A stretch of DNA of 64,000 nucleotides from Candidatus Mycobacterium wuenschmannii (GTDB lineage Bacteria; Actinomycetota; Actinomycetes; Mycobacteriales; Mycobacteriaceae): NCBI RefSeq assembly GCF_030252325.1, contig NZ_CP126981.1:2232001-2296000 (forward strand). Reading direction: 5' to 3'. The notes under the pieces are model-generated. The model worked only from the letters and a program-made list of their open reading frames with translations, ran no database searches and was not told the DNA's origin. A program made the position numbers and the translations under genes. Shown piece by piece: positions 10,030 through 22,853 of this stretch (position 1 is its first letter; every line of letters begins with the position of its first letter).

Positions 10030-10785
10030 ATGAGCGCCTGGCGCACCCGGTCCTCGGCCGACTCGCGGACCGCCACCCCCGAGGGCAAGCCGAAAAGGTC
10101 GGCGCGCGCGCTGGCCAGCGTCATCGAGCGCAGCTCCCGGATCCAGGGGCCGCTGGCGACCGCCTACGTGGAGCGGTTGCGGCGCAACGATCCTGACGCC
10201 GGGCCGGCCACCATCGTGGCGAAGCTCGAGAAGCACTACGTCACCGCCGTGACGGCAAGCGGTGCCGCCGTTGGTTCGACGGCGGTGCTCCCGGGCCTGG
10301 GCACGCTGGCCGCGCTGTCGGCGTCGGCCGGCGAGACCGCGGTCTTCTTGGAGGCGACGGCGTTTTTCGCGCTGGCCGTCGCGTCGGTGTACGGCATCCC
10401 GACCGACGAGCGGGAGCGCCGCCGCACGCTGGTGCTATCGGTGTTGGTGGGCGACGACAGCAAGCACGCCATGTCCGAGCTGATCGGCGGCGGCCGCACC
10501 AGCGGGGCCTGGCTGTCGGAGGGCATGGCGTCGCTGCCGATGCCGGCGCTGTCGCAACTGAACTCACGACTGCTCAAGCGGGCGGTGCGACGGTTCACGC
10601 TGCGCCGCAGCGCGCTGCTGTTCGGCAAAGTCCTGCCGGTCGGCATCGGCGCCGGAATCGGCGCTGTCGGCAACCGGTTGGCGGGCAAGCAGATCGTGAA
10701 AAACGCGCGCAAGGCCTTCGGCACGCCGCCGGCGAAGTGGCCGGTCACCCTGCACCTGTTGCCGACGGTGTCCGACGTCCGCTGA
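10030..10785 (+). CDS. Conserved mycobacterial membrane protein (Rv1249c-like)
   Basis: A 251-residue protein with a basic N-terminus, a hydrophobic Ala/Gly-rich stretch (VTASGAAVGSTAVLPGLGTL, then ASAGETAVFLEATAFFALAVASVYGI) forming one or two membrane segments, and a second hydrophobic part near LPVGIGAGIGAVGNRLAG. No catalytic motif was recognised and the function is unknown. It is followed immediately by kgd, as Rv1249c is beside Rv1248c in M. tuberculosis. The start is well supported: GGAGG at 10019-10023 is 6 bases before ATG 10030. It is divergent from the PadR-MFS operon with about 160 bases between. Confidence 0.82.
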   Translation: MSAWRTRSSADSRTATPEGKPKRSARALASVIERSSRIQGPLATAYVERLRRNDPDAGPATIVAKLEKHYVTAVTASGAAVGSTAVLPGLGTLAALSASAGETAVFLEATAFFALAVASVYGIPTDERERRRTLVLSVLVGDDSKHAMSELIGGGRTSGAWLSEGMASLPMPALSQLNSRLLKRAVRRFTLRRSALLFGKVLPVGIGAGIGAVGNRLAGKQIVKNARKAFGTPPAKWPVTLHLLPTVSDVR

Positions 10786-10918
10786 GCGCCACGTCACCGC
10801 AGGATCCTCCGACCGAACTCACATGGCGGATCGGCGGCAAAGGGTTAGCCTTTATGGGGCGTAGCGGCAGGCGCGGCAGAGCCCTGCCCGGACAGAGGAA
10901 TCGAGGCGAGCAGCGGCT

Positions 10919-14629
<3,711 letters not shown>

Positions 14630-14942
14630 TCGACTGAGGTCGCGAAGCGCCGAGTGTGCGGGTTGTAGGCGCTCAAACAGCCTGAGAGGCGCTCAGTCTC
14701 TGCACAGTCGTCGTCATGGCGTCGAGCCGGCCACATCGCTGAGCCGACGTTCCGGATTCCGGACAACCGCCCCGCAAGCACGGATAACTGAACGTCAAAG
14801 CCCTTTCGTGGGGATAACCCCACGTGAGTTAGGTCACCCTAAATTAGGGTAGGCATACCTCTTGTTGCTCAGGGAAAACTCAGATAGTTTTCATGCGTTC
14901 CATTAAGGAACGCTCCCCTCTACTGAGTACCAAGGAGATTCT
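14630..14942. other. Intergenic region with iron-box promoter
   Basis: About 313 bases between kgd and the next plus-strand gene. The first 190 bases show no recognisable gene or strong hairpin. The last 115 bases hold two overlapping IdeR-like boxes (14829-14862), an AT-richer stretch, and a good ribosome-binding site AAGGAG at 14932-14937. Confidence 0.6.
14829..14862. promoter_or_regulatory. Two overlapping IdeR-like iron boxes
   Basis: Against the IdeR consensus TTAGGTTAGGCTAACCTAA, the 19-mer beginning at 14829 (TTAGGTCACCCTAA...) matches 13 positions and the one beginning at 14844 (TTAGGGTAGGCATACCT...) matches 14. CCCTAAATTAGGG across the overlap is itself palindromic around one centre base. 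Tandem overlapping boxes are typical of IdeR-controlled genes, so the gene at 14943 is probably repressed under iron-replete conditions. Confidence 0.55.
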
Positions 14943-15923
14943 GTGCACTCGATTTCCCGTCCCACTCCTGCACTCGGCGGGCTGACGCTGGCCGGCATCG
15001 CACTGGCCGGCGCCGCCCTTGCCGCCATCGGCCAATCGGCGCCCACCCTGTCCGGTGTCACGCCAAACCTGCAGCAGCGCGAGGTAAAGCTCATTGACGC
15101 CGCGTCGGACTTCGTCCTGACCGACTGGGGCACGGTGTTCACCGACGCCCAGGCCAATCTGACTGCACTGCAGGCGGATATCGCCGCGGTCCCGCTGCAG
15201 TCCGATCTGGAGACTCTGTTCGGCGGCTTCTCGACCGAGCTGACTGCGGACCTGCAAAGCTCGGCGACGGCGTTCCAGACGTTCGCCGATTCGCTACCGG
15301 ACACACTGCAGTCGGTGTCGACGGACCTCGCCGCGGGCAAGTTCACCGACGCGTTCGTCACGCTGGACACGACGGGGCTGAACAGCCTTGAAGATATCGG
15401 CAAGCCGCTGTTCGATCTGCTGAACACCACCGCACGCGGCACCGGTGAGATCACCGAGCTCGGCATCCTGGGGACCCTTGCCCAAGATGCAACGAACGCA
15501 TTCAACTCGGTGTTCACCACGGGCGGCGCCTTCGAGCTGAGCAAGGCGCTGCTGACGCCGGAAATCACCGCGACGTTCGAGTTGGCGAACAACTTCGATG
15601 CGATCGAGGCCTCGTTCGCCAGCGGCGACTACACCGAAGCACTCGCGGAAATCCAGAACATTCCGTCCGGCTACATCGGAGCGTTGCTCAACGGCTTCGT
15701 CCCAGTTGTCGACGGCGTGCCGACCACCGAAGCCTTCCCGGGTCTGCTCGATCTCAACAGTGGCGCGCTGGAGTACTTCTTCGTGACCATTCCGACGGAA
15801 ATCGCCAACTCGCTCGGCATCTCGGCAACGGACACGGCCGCCAGCACGCTCGTCGACAGCGCGTCGCTGATCGACCCGACGTCGTTCGCGGACCTGGTCA
15901 CTTCGCTGTTCGGCAGCCTGTAG
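14943..15923 (+). CDS. Exported protein of unknown function, probably iron-regulated
   Basis: A 326-residue protein with a signal peptide (LGGLTLAGIALAGAALAAIG) and a mature part beginning near QQREVKLIDAASD. This resembles the start of mycobacterial exported proteins around QxREVxLVD, also seen in the PE-PPE-domain protein at 24510 (VQTRDVRLVDSAD). The remainder is acidic, rich in Leu, Thr, Ala and Phe, with no Cys in the mature part and no recognised catalytic motif; short amphipathic stretches could form helices or an outer-membrane structure. GTG 14943 is supported by AAGGAG six bases upstream. The two IdeR-like boxes lie about 80-115 bases before the start. It converges on mmpL across a hairpin at 15937. 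Some mycobacterial genomes annotate similar proteins as GjpA-like porins; I cannot confirm this. Confidence 0.75.
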   Translation: MHSISRPTPALGGLTLAGIALAGAALAAIGQSAPTLSGVTPNLQQREVKLIDAASDFVLTDWGTVFTDAQANLTALQADIAAVPLQSDLETLFGGFSTELTADLQSSATAFQTFADSLPDTLQSVSTDLAAGKFTDAFVTLDTTGLNSLEDIGKPLFDLLNTTARGTGEITELGILGTLAQDATNAFNSVFTTGGAFELSKALLTPEITATFELANNFDAIEASFASGDYTEALAEIQNIPSGYIGALLNGFVPVVDGVPTTEAFPGLLDLNSGALEYFFVTIPTEIANSLGISATDTAASTLVDSASLIDPTSFADLVTSLFGSL

Positions 15924-15936
15924 CACCAATTACGCA

Positions 15937-15965
15937 CGGCGGCCCGTCTTTTCGGCGGGCCGCCG
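15937..15965. terminator. Bidirectional hairpin between convergent genes
   Basis: CGGCGGCCCG pairs perfectly with CGGGCCGCCG across a 9-base loop containing TTTT. It lies between the stops of the exported-protein gene and mmpL. There is no U-tract after the stem. Confidence 0.55.
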
Positions 15966-15978
15966 CTGCGCGGAAGGG

Positions 15979-18927
15979 TTAGCGGCGCGTCGCCCGCTCG
16001 TACATGGCGTTGATGCCGCTCGACGCCCGGTGGCCCGCCGTCGGCAGCGGCCCGGTGGCGTCGTTGTCGAGGGGCTCCCGGTACGTCGGCACCGAGCGGC
16101 GCGGGATTCGTGGCGGCCGCGACGCGACGTTCATCGGCCACCAGAACCAGCGGCCCAGCATGGCCGCGATCGACGGCATCAGGAACGACCGGACGATCAG
16201 CGTGTCGAACAGCAGACCCAGGCCGATGGTCGTGCCCACCTGACCCACCGCACGGTTGTCGCTGACCATCATCGAGGCCATCGTGAAGGCGAACACCAGC
16301 CCGGCGGCCGTCACGACCCGACCGGTACCACCCATCGCGCGGATGATGCCGGTCTTGAGGCCGGCGCCGATCTCCTCCTTGAAGCGGGCGACCAGCAACA
16401 GGTTGTAATCAGATCCGACGGCCAACAGGATGATCACCGACATCACCATCGTCAGCCAGTGCAGCTTGACCCCAATGATGTACTGCCACAACAGCACCGA
16501 CATACCGAACGAAGCGCCCAGCGACAGCGCGACCGTGCCCACGATCACCAACGCGGCCACCAGGCTGCGGGTGATCAGCAGCATGATGATGAAGATCATG
16601 CACAGCGACGAGATGCCGGCGATCATGAAGTCGTAGTTGGACGCTTCCTTCAGATCCTTGAAAGTGGCTGCGGTGCCGGAGATGTAGACCTTGGCGTCCT
16701 CCAGCGCGGTGCCCTTGAGTGACTCGTAGGCCGCAGTCTTGATGACGTCGATCCGCGACATGCCTTCGTTGGTCGCGGGATCGCCCTTGTGCGAGATGAT
16801 GAACCGAGCGGCCTTGCCGTCAGGTGACAGGAACAGCTTCTCGACCCGCTGGAAGTCCGGATTGGCGAAGACCTCGTGCGGCAGATAGAACGAGTCACCG
16901 GTCTTCGCGGCGTCGAAGTCCTTGCCCATTGCGGTGGCGTCTTCGCTGAGTTCGTTCGCCTGATCGAACATCCCGGACGCGGTGCTGTGCAGCGTCAGCA
17001 CCATGGTCCGCAGGCTGCGCATGGTTTCGATCTGCGCCGGCAGCAGCGCGACCAGTTGCGGCACCACGGCGTCGACGCTGTCGACGTCCTTGGTCAGCTC
17101 CTCCAGCTTCTGGCTGAGCTTGTCCACCCCGTCGGTGGCGTTGTAGGCCGACCGGATGCCCCAGCACAACGGAATGTTGAAGCAGTGCTGCTCGGCGTAG
17201 AAGTAGCTGCGCAGCGGCCGGAACGTGTCGTCGAAATCGGCGATGTTGTCCCGCACTTCGTTGGTGATGGCCAACGTGTCCTTGGTGAGGCCGGCGATGT
17301 GGTGCGTGGTGCCGACCATCTGGTTCATCAAGACGTTGACCTTCTCCAACGACTTGATCGTCCCGCCGAGTTGGTCGGCCAGCTTCTGCATGTCGTCCAG
17401 CCGGCCCTTGGCCACCTGCAGATTCTGCAGCTGTCCGGCGTTCTGCATGCTGAGCAGGAAAGGGATCGAGGTGTGCTCCAGCGGAGTGCCCTGCGGGCGG
17501 GTGACGCTCTGCACCCGGGCGATTCCTTCGACCCCGAAGATCCGCTTGGCCAGTCGGTCCAGCACCAGGAAGTCCGCGGAGTTGCGCATGTCGTGGTCGG
17601 ACTCGATCATCAGGACTTCGGGCATCATCCGGGCCTGGGAGAAATGCCGTTCCGCGGCGGCCATGCCGATGTTGCCGGGGGTGTCCTTCGGGATGTAGTC
17701 GCGGTCGATGTAGCTGACCTTGTAACCCGGCAGCGCCAGCAACCCGACCATGGTGACCGCGCAGGTGGCGGCGAAAATCGGTGCGGGCCAACGGACCACG
17801 GCGGCACCGACCCGGCGCCAGCCGCGGACACTGTGCAGGCGCTTGGGCTCCAGCAGACCGAATCGGCTGCCCACCGTGATCACCGCGGGGATCAGGGTCA
17901 GCGCCACCGCGACGGCGACCAGCATGCCGACCGCGCAGGGCGCGCCAAGGGTCTGGAAGACCGGCAGCCGGGCGAAGCTGAGGCAGTACGTCGCGCCGGC
18001 GATCGTCAGGCCGGACGCCAACACCACATGTGCGACACCGCGATACGCGGTGAAGTAGGCGGTCTTGCGGTCCTCGCCGGCGTGCCGCGCCTCGTGATAG
18101 CGGCCGATGAAGAAGATGCCGTAGTCGGTGCCCGCCGCGATCGCCAGCGACACCAACATGTTGGTGGCGAAGGTGGAGAGCTTGATGACGTCGTGCAGCG
18201 CGAGGAACGCGACTATGCCTCGGGCCGCTGCCAATTCGATGCCGACCATCACCAGCAGCAGGCCCACCGTGATGAAGGACCGGTAGACGAACAGCAGCAT
18301 CACGAAGATCACCGCGACCGTGGTGACCATGATCTTCACGATCGTCTTGTCGCCGCTGGTGTTGCCGTCCGCAGCGATCGCGGCCGAGCCGGTCAGGTAT
18401 GCCTTTACGCCCTTGGGCGCGGGCACGCTGTCGACGATCTTGCGGACGTTGGCCACCGAGGTGTTCGACGACGTCTCGCCTTGATTGCCAACAAGATTCA
18501 GCTGGACGTAGGCGGCCTTGCCGTCGGGACTCTGGGCTCCGGCCGCGGTCAGCGGGTCGCCCCAGAAGTCCTGGATGTGCTGGACGTCCTTCGGGTCGGC
18601 CTTGAGCCGGTTGATGATCTGCTCGTAGTAGTGGTGAGCGTCGTCGCCGAGTTGCTGGTCGCCCTCGATGACGATCATCGCCATCGCGTCGGAGTCGGAT
18701 TCCTTGAACACTTTGCCGATGCGCGCGGCGGCCCGGACCGACGGCGCGTCCTTGGTGCCCAGTGACACGGCATGGTCGCGCGCGACCTGCTCCAGCGACG
18801 GGATCGCGAGACTGACGATCACGGTGATCGCCAACCACCCCAGGATGATCGGCACCGACAGCTGCCGGACCAGGCGCGCGACGAACGTCGCCGCGGCATG
18901 CTCGTGCCGCAGGTGATGGCTCGTCAT
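15979..18927 (-). CDS. MmpL-family RND lipid/siderophore transporter
   Basis: A 982-residue inner-membrane transporter of the mycobacterial MmpL family, which moves lipids or siderophores to the periplasm using the proton gradient. The N-terminus has the usual [15 protein letters not shown] first helix. Two RND halves each carry an Asp-Tyr pair for proton relay: [10 protein letters not shown] (Asp268-Tyr269) and [10 protein letters not shown] (Asp840-Tyr841). The large periplasmic loop between helices 7 and 8 includes a helical stretch around [20 protein letters not shown], as in MmpL4/MmpL5, and a Cys pair (CFNIPLC). It has an ATGA overlap with mmpS. The pairing points to the MmpS4-MmpL4/MmpS5-MmpL5 type, but the cargo is open: the neighbouring lipid genes suggest an envelope lipid, and the nearby iron boxes leave a siderophore possible. 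Confidence 0.94.
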   Translation of the reverse strand: MTSHHLRHEHAAATFVARLVRQLSVPIILGWLAITVIVSLAIPSLEQVARDHAVSLGTKDAPSVRAAARIGKVFKESDSDAMAMIVIEGDQQLGDDAHHYYEQIINRLKADPKDVQHIQDFWGDPLTAAGAQSPDGKAAYVQLNLVGNQGETSSNTSVANVRKIVDSVPAPKGVKAYLTGSAAIAADGNTSGDKTIVKIMVTTVAVIFVMLLFVYRSFITVGLLLVMVGIELAAARGIVAFLALHDVIKLSTFATNMLVSLAIAAGTDYGIFFIGRYHEARHAGEDRKTAYFTAYRGVAHVVLASGLTIAGATYCLSFARLPVFQTLGAPCAVGMLVAVAVALTLIPAVITVGSRFGLLEPKRLHSVRGWRRVGAAVVRWPAPIFAATCAVTMVGLLALPGYKVSYIDRDYIPKDTPGNIGMAAAERHFSQARMMPEVLMIESDHDMRNSADFLVLDRLAKRIFGVEGIARVQSVTRPQGTPLEHTSIPFLLSMQNAGQLQNLQVAKGRLDDMQKLADQLGGTIKSLEKVNVLMNQMVGTTHHIAGLTKDTLAITNEVRDNIADFDDTFRPLRSYFYAEQHCFNIPLCWGIRSAYNATDGVDKLSQKLEELTKDVDSVDAVVPQLVALLPAQIETMRSLRTMVLTLHSTASGMFDQANELSEDATAMGKDFDAAKTGDSFYLPHEVFANPDFQRVEKLFLSPDGKAARFIISHKGDPATNEGMSRIDVIKTAAYESLKGTALEDAKVYISGTAATFKDLKEASNYDFMIAGISSLCMIFIIMLLITRSLVAALVIVGTVALSLGASFGMSVLLWQYIIGVKLHWLTMVMSVIILLAVGSDYNLLLVARFKEEIGAGLKTGIIRAMGGTGRVVTAAGLVFAFTMASMMVSDNRAVGQVGTTIGLGLLFDTLIVRSFLMPSIAAMLGRWFWWPMNVASRPPRIPRRSVPTYREPLDNDATGPLPTAGHRASSGINAMYERATRR

Positions 18928-19358
18928 GCCTTGATCCGGCAGTACGTGAACGCGCTCACTTCGTTCGAGATCCTCTCGGCCTTGACCTGACCGTCCACGA
19001 CGATCCGGCAGCCAATGCTGTTGCTGTCACCCTGGGCCACCACATTCCCCACGACGGCTGGGCTGTTTGTCGTGAGTCGTATAGACCACGGTAATCGTGC
19101 CCTATCGACGAGCTGTGGGTCGGAGTTCACATCAAAATAGCTGATGTCCGCGACGGCGCCCGTCGGGCCGAAGACCTCGTACATCACCGACTTCTGAGCG
19201 AGCTGTCCGACACCCGTGGCCTCTTGTTTTCCATACGCCGAAGGCTTGTCCATGGTCGAGGCGGCGCGCACCCGCGACACCGAGAATCCGCCACCGCCTA
19301 CGACCGCAAGTACCACCAGCGGTATCCATGCCCGCTTGAGCACCTCCGCGACCGCCAT
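18924..19358 (-). CDS. MmpS-family membrane protein, partner of the adjacent MmpL
   Basis: A 144-residue protein with one N-terminal membrane helix ([20 protein letters not shown]) and a small periplasmic domain. It shows family features: [27 protein letters not shown] and a Cys pair in the last third ([19 protein letters not shown]). MmpS proteins work with MmpL transporters in export. The frame is open upstream to 19580, but ATG 19358 gives the usual family length and places the membrane helix at residues 9-28. The stop overlaps the mmpL start by 4 bases (ATGA). Transcription starts in the 390-base divergent region shared with the methyltransferase at 19751. Confidence 0.92.
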   Translation of the reverse strand: MAVAEVLKRAWIPLVVLAVVGGGGFSVSRVRAASTMDKPSAYGKQEATGVGQLAQKSVMYEVFGPTGAVADISYFDVNSDPQLVDRARLPWSIRLTTNSPAVVGNVVAQGDSNSIGCRIVVDGQVKAERISNEVSAFTYCRIKA

Positions 19359-19750
19359 CCTGTTGCCCCGTCCCGAACGCCTGTGGCGCTTCGATACGCA
19401 AGCGACCCGTGGGACGAGTAAATCACGCTGTCGCGGCACGGCGTCAGGGGATTTCTCCATGCTTTGGCTAAGAATTCGCCGGACCGACATGAGGCCGTCT
19501 AGCTGCGGTGATGGCGTTAACGATGCCAATTTTCTGGCAATTGCATTTACCCCTGCCTCGAATTCGGAAAACGCCGTCAATTCGTCCGCATTGCCGCTCG
19601 TGCGACGAGATGTAAACGTTGACGCCTCGGCGCGCCCAGTTGCACGCCATCGACCGCGTGTGGGATAGACCTGCGGTTTCCGCGAACACAGACCGTTGAC
19701 GACGACAGCCGCATTGTTCGTGGCCCGCGCCTGTCTGTCATACTTCCGCG
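19359..19750. other. Divergent intergenic region, mmpS versus methyltransferase
   Basis: No gene was supported here. It contains an inverted repeat TGCCA-N6-TGGCA at 19524-19539 in an AT-richer stretch, and the leaderless -10 box of the methyltransferase at 19739. The mmpS promoter must lie within it, but I could not assign it. Confidence 0.5.
19739..19744 (+). promoter_or_regulatory. Conserved leaderless -10 box of methyltransferase 1
   Basis: CATACT followed by TCCGCG and then the ATG. The same ATACTTCC context stands directly before the starts of the two paralogous methyltransferases at 22040 and 27528. Confidence 0.5.
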
Positions 19751-20590
19751 ATGGCCACCGCGAACCGCCTGACCCGTCGTCCTTTCGTGCATCGACTGGT
19801 GATCAACCCCTTTATGTTTCGGTTGATTTTCCAGTCGAACGCCAAGGACCGGTTCGCCACCCAGACCAAGCTGCTCGGCGGCGACGACTGGTTGTTCTTC
19901 AACTACGGATACGAAGAAGACCCGGCGATGGGCATTCCGCTCGACGCGGGCGACGAGCCACACCGATTCTTCATCCAGCTGTATCACCGCACCGCGACCC
20001 AGGTGGACCTCGCCGGCAAGAAGGTGCTCGAGTGCAGCTCCGGCCACGGCGGCGGGGCCTCATATCTGGTGCGCACCCAGCACCCGGCCTCCTACACGGG
20101 GCTGGACCTGAACCCGGCCGGCGTCGAATTCGCCAAGAACCGCCACCACCTGGACAACCTCGACTTCGTCGAGGGCAACGCCCTGGCACTGCCGTTCGCC
20201 GACGACTCGTTCGATGCACTGCTCAACGTCGAGGCCTCGCACCTCTACCCCGACGTGCCGAAATTCTTCAGTGAAGTCAAGCGCGTGCTCAAGCCGGGCG
20301 GCCACTTCCTCTACACCGATTTCCGGCCGCGCTCCGAGGTCGCGAAGTGGGAGTCGGACATGGCGAACTCAGGTCTGCGCCGAATCTCCGAGTCGATCAT
20401 CGACCAGAACGTGTTGCGCGGCAACGAGAAGAACGGCCCGCGCAAGCAGGAGCGGATCAGCCAGCACCAGGGCTCGGCGGTCAGCCGCGCCTTCGCCCGC
20501 TACGCCAGCGACATGACCGACTGGGCCTTCAACGGCGCGCTGCGTGAGGGCGAGTACACCTATCGCGTGTACTTGTTCACCAAGGACTGA
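19751..20590 (+). CDS. SAM-dependent methyltransferase, Rv2952 (phthiotriol methyltransferase) type, copy 1
   Basis: A 279-residue class I methyltransferase. SAM-binding motif I is [16 protein letters not shown] (91-106), followed by YTGLDLNPAGVEFA (motif II), FVEGNALALPFADDSFDALLNVEASHLYP (split over motifs III-IV) and VLKPGGHFLYTDFRP (motif V). It ends in LFTKD, as Rv2952 does. That enzyme O-methylates phthiotriol/phenolphthiotriol dimycocerosates, and relatives methylate glycopeptidolipid sugars. The N-terminus differs most from the other two copies here (LVINPFMFRLIFQSNAKDRF). Start ATG 19751 fits a leaderless promoter. A P450 gene follows after 51 bases. The substrate is probably a hydroxyl on an envelope lipid; which one is not known. 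Confidence 0.9.
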   Translation: MATANRLTRRPFVHRLVINPFMFRLIFQSNAKDRFATQTKLLGGDDWLFFNYGYEEDPAMGIPLDAGDEPHRFFIQLYHRTATQVDLAGKKVLECSSGHGGGASYLVRTQHPASYTGLDLNPAGVEFAKNRHHLDNLDFVEGNALALPFADDSFDALLNVEASHLYPDVPKFFSEVKRVLKPGGHFLYTDFRPRSEVAKWESDMANSGLRRISESIIDQNVLRGNEKNGPRKQERISQHQGSAVSRAFARYASDMTDWAFNGALREGEYTYRVYLFTKD

Positions 20591-20641
20591 CACCGCGTCG
20601 TTCGCTGAAATCTGTTGGTAGAGAAGTAAAACGGGGGCAAC

Positions 20642-22009
20642 ATGGCAACGGCTACGACCGATCCCGTGCGGCTGCCGCCCACGCTGCGGCTGCCCAAGCT
20701 CGTCACGAGCGTTCTGTTTCTCACCTCGCTGCAGTACTCCGTCGCTCCGTGGCTGAGCCGCCGGTACGGCGGGCCGTTCACGATCAACCTGCCGATCTTC
20801 GGTAAGACGATCGTCATCCACGACCGTGACATCGTCAAAGAGGTCTACAGCGCCAGCTTCGACCTGATCGAGCGGCCGACCAAGGTGCTCGGGCAGGCGT
20901 TCGGACCCGGCTCGACCTTCAGCCTGATCGGCAAGGAGCACTCGGAGCGCCGAAAGTTGGTGCTGCCCAACTTCTCCGGCAAGAAGGTGAAGAACTACGA
21001 GCAGCTCGTCGAAGACGAGGTGCTGAGCGAGACCGCGAGCTGGCCGGAGGGCCAGGAGTTCGAAACCCTCGAATCGATGACACGGCTGACGCTCAACGCG
21101 ATCATGCGGGCCACCTTCGGCGAACGGGCCGACGCGCTGGACGAGCTCAAGGCCGTTATCCCGTCGTTGATCACGCTGGGCTCGCTGATGCAACGGATGC
21201 CGCCGTTCGTGCGACGCGAATACGGATCCTGGAGCCCGGGCAGCAAACTGGCCGCCTTCCGGCGCCGCTTCGACGCGGTGATCGACGAACTCCTCGCCGA
21301 GGCGCGCGCCGACTCGTCACTGGCCGACCGCAGCGACATGCTGGCGCTGCTGATGCAGGCCCGCTACGAGGACGGCTCACCGATCTCCGATCGCCACATC
21401 GCCGACGAACTGCTCACGCTGGTGGCGGCCGGCCACGAAACCACCGCCTCCCAATTGGCTTGGGCTGTCGAAAGATTGCGCCGCAACCCCGACGTGATGC
21501 GCCGGCTCACCGAGGAAGTCGACGCCGGCGGATCCGACCTCAGGCAGGCGACGATCTACGAGATTCAGCGCGTCCGGCCGACGATCGCGGCCTCACTGCG
21601 CACGACGAAGACCCGCGTCCGGATCGACGAGTGGGTGCTGCCCGCCGACACCGCCGTGATGATCGACTTCCAACTCGCCCACGAGTCGGACACCAACTAC
21701 ACCGATCCGGAAGCCTTCAATCCGGACCGCTTCCTCGGAGGCCCCCCGCCGTCGTTCCGGTGGGTGCCGTTCGGTGGTGGCATAAACCGTTGCGTGGGAG
21801 CCGCTTTCGCGCATATGGAGATGGACGTGACGCTCCGGACGCTGTTCCGCGAATTCCGGTTCACCGCCACCGATGCGCCCGCCGAGGCCCGTAATTTCCG
21901 CGGCGTCGCGATCGCGCCGGGCAAGGGTGCACGCGCTGTGGTCTACCGCCGCGTCGACTCACCGTCGCGCGATCGCGACTCGGTGTCGGTCGCCGACCAC
22001 AGCAGCTGA
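20642..22009 (+). CDS. Cytochrome P450, CYP138/CYP135-like
   Basis: A 455-residue haem monooxygenase. The I-helix oxygen-binding motif is AGHETT (263-268), the ExxR motif is Glu307-Arg310 (EIQR), and the haem signature is FGGGINRCVG with Cys384 as thiolate ligand. N-terminal PPTLRLPKL and FSGKKVKNYEQLVEDEVL resemble M. tuberculosis CYP138 (Rv0136) as I remember it. No membrane anchor is evident, so it is soluble and needs ferredoxin and reductase from elsewhere. A GGGGG ribosome-binding site precedes ATG 20642. It lies between two Rv2952-type methyltransferases on the same strand, which suggests hydroxylation of a lipid chain followed by O-methylation. The substrate is unknown. Confidence 0.93.
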   Translation: MATATTDPVRLPPTLRLPKLVTSVLFLTSLQYSVAPWLSRRYGGPFTINLPIFGKTIVIHDRDIVKEVYSASFDLIERPTKVLGQAFGPGSTFSLIGKEHSERRKLVLPNFSGKKVKNYEQLVEDEVLSETASWPEGQEFETLESMTRLTLNAIMRATFGERADALDELKAVIPSLITLGSLMQRMPPFVRREYGSWSPGSKLAAFRRRFDAVIDELLAEARADSSLADRSDMLALLMQARYEDGSPISDRHIADELLTLVAAGHETTASQLAWAVERLRRNPDVMRRLTEEVDAGGSDLRQATIYEIQRVRPTIAASLRTTKTRVRIDEWVLPADTAVMIDFQLAHESDTNYTDPEAFNPDRFLGGPPPSFRWVPFGGGINRCVGAAFAHMEMDVTLRTLFREFRFTATDAPAEARNFRGVAIAPGKGARAVVYRRVDSPSRDRDSVSVADHSS

Positions 22010-22026
22010 CCCGAACCCTGACCTGG

Positions 22027-22034
22027 CATACTTC
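22027..22034 (+). promoter_or_regulatory. Conserved leaderless -10 region of methyltransferase 2
   Basis: GGCATACT followed by TCCCGGC and then ATG 22040. It shares the ATACTTCC context with the promoters of the other two copies. Confidence 0.45.
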
Positions 22035-22039
22035 CCGGC

Positions 22040-22846
22040 ATGCCAACGACCAAGGACCGCGTTACCGACATCGGCTACCGGGGCTACAAGGCCTTCATGA
22101 ACAAGGTCTGGTACCCGTTCCTCACCCGTCGGCTCAACACCCAGGACGTCACCTTCCTCAACTATGGCTACGAGGGCGACCCGCCGCTGAACCTTCCGCT
22201 GGACGACGCCGACGCGGCCAGCCGGTACTCGACCAACCTGTACAACCAGGTGGCCTCGCAAATCGACCTGGCCGGCAAGAAGGTGCTGGAGTGCAGTTGC
22301 GGCCACGGCGGCGGCGGCGCGTACATCACGCGCACCTTCAAGCCTGCCGAGTACATCGGGCTGGACTACAACCCGGACGGCGTTGCCTACTGCAACGCGC
22401 ACCACAAGGTGCCCGGCCTGAGCTTCGTGCACGGCAACGCCGAGGATTTGCCGTTCCCGGACAACAGCTTTGACGCGATTGTGAATGTCGAGGCCTCGCA
22501 CGCCTACCCGAATCTGGACAAGTTCCTATCCGAGGTCAACCGCGTGCTGAAGCCGGGCGGCAGCCTGCTCTACGCCGACTTCCGTGGCCGCCCCGAATTC
22601 CCGGCCTGGGAAGGCGCTCTCGATGCGATGCCGCTGCGACAGGTGTCCATGCGCGTCATCAACGACGGCGTGATCCGCTCGTTGGACGCCAGCGCACAGC
22701 AGAAGCTCGACTTGATCAGCGCTCAACTGCCGAAGTGGTTCCGCCCGTTCGGCCGCCACTTCGCGGGTGTGCCGGGCACCGGGATCTACAACGTGATCGA
22801 GAGCGGCGACGCGGAATACCGCATCTACCAGTTCATCAAGGACTGA
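22040..22846 (+). CDS. SAM-dependent methyltransferase, Rv2952 type, copy 2
   Basis: A 268-residue class I methyltransferase. It has the family N-terminus GYKAFMNKVWYPFLTRRLN, the motif TFLNYGYEGDPP, SAM motif I KVLECSCGHGGGGAYI (81-96), YIGLDYNPDGVAYC, and FPDNSFDAIVNVEASHAYP. It ends in QFIKD. In place of the usual [11 protein letters not shown] it has SCGHGGGGAYI, as in Rv2952 ([11 protein letters not shown]). The gene lies 30 bases after the P450 stop but has its own leaderless promoter signature. The BVMO gene converges on it with an 8-base gap. It probably O-methylates a lipid hydroxyl, but could act on a different position from copies 1 and 3. Confidence 0.9.
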   Translation: MPTTKDRVTDIGYRGYKAFMNKVWYPFLTRRLNTQDVTFLNYGYEGDPPLNLPLDDADAASRYSTNLYNQVASQIDLAGKKVLECSCGHGGGGAYITRTFKPAEYIGLDYNPDGVAYCNAHHKVPGLSFVHGNAEDLPFPDNSFDAIVNVEASHAYPNLDKFLSEVNRVLKPGGSLLYADFRGRPEFPAWEGALDAMPLRQVSMRVINDGVIRSLDASAQQKLDLISAQLPKWFRPFGRHFAGVPGTGIYNVIESGDAEYRIYQFIKD

Positions 22847-22853
22847 CCGCCGG

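Noticed and set aside
16876..18838. Long frames on both strands overlapping mmpL
   Set aside because: The mmpL frame has the RND motifs; the others are high-GC shadow frames.
19524..19539. TGCCA-N6-TGGCA palindrome before mmpS
   Set aside because: Arms are only 5 bases and do not extend, and I know of no matching regulator site; kept only as a remark.
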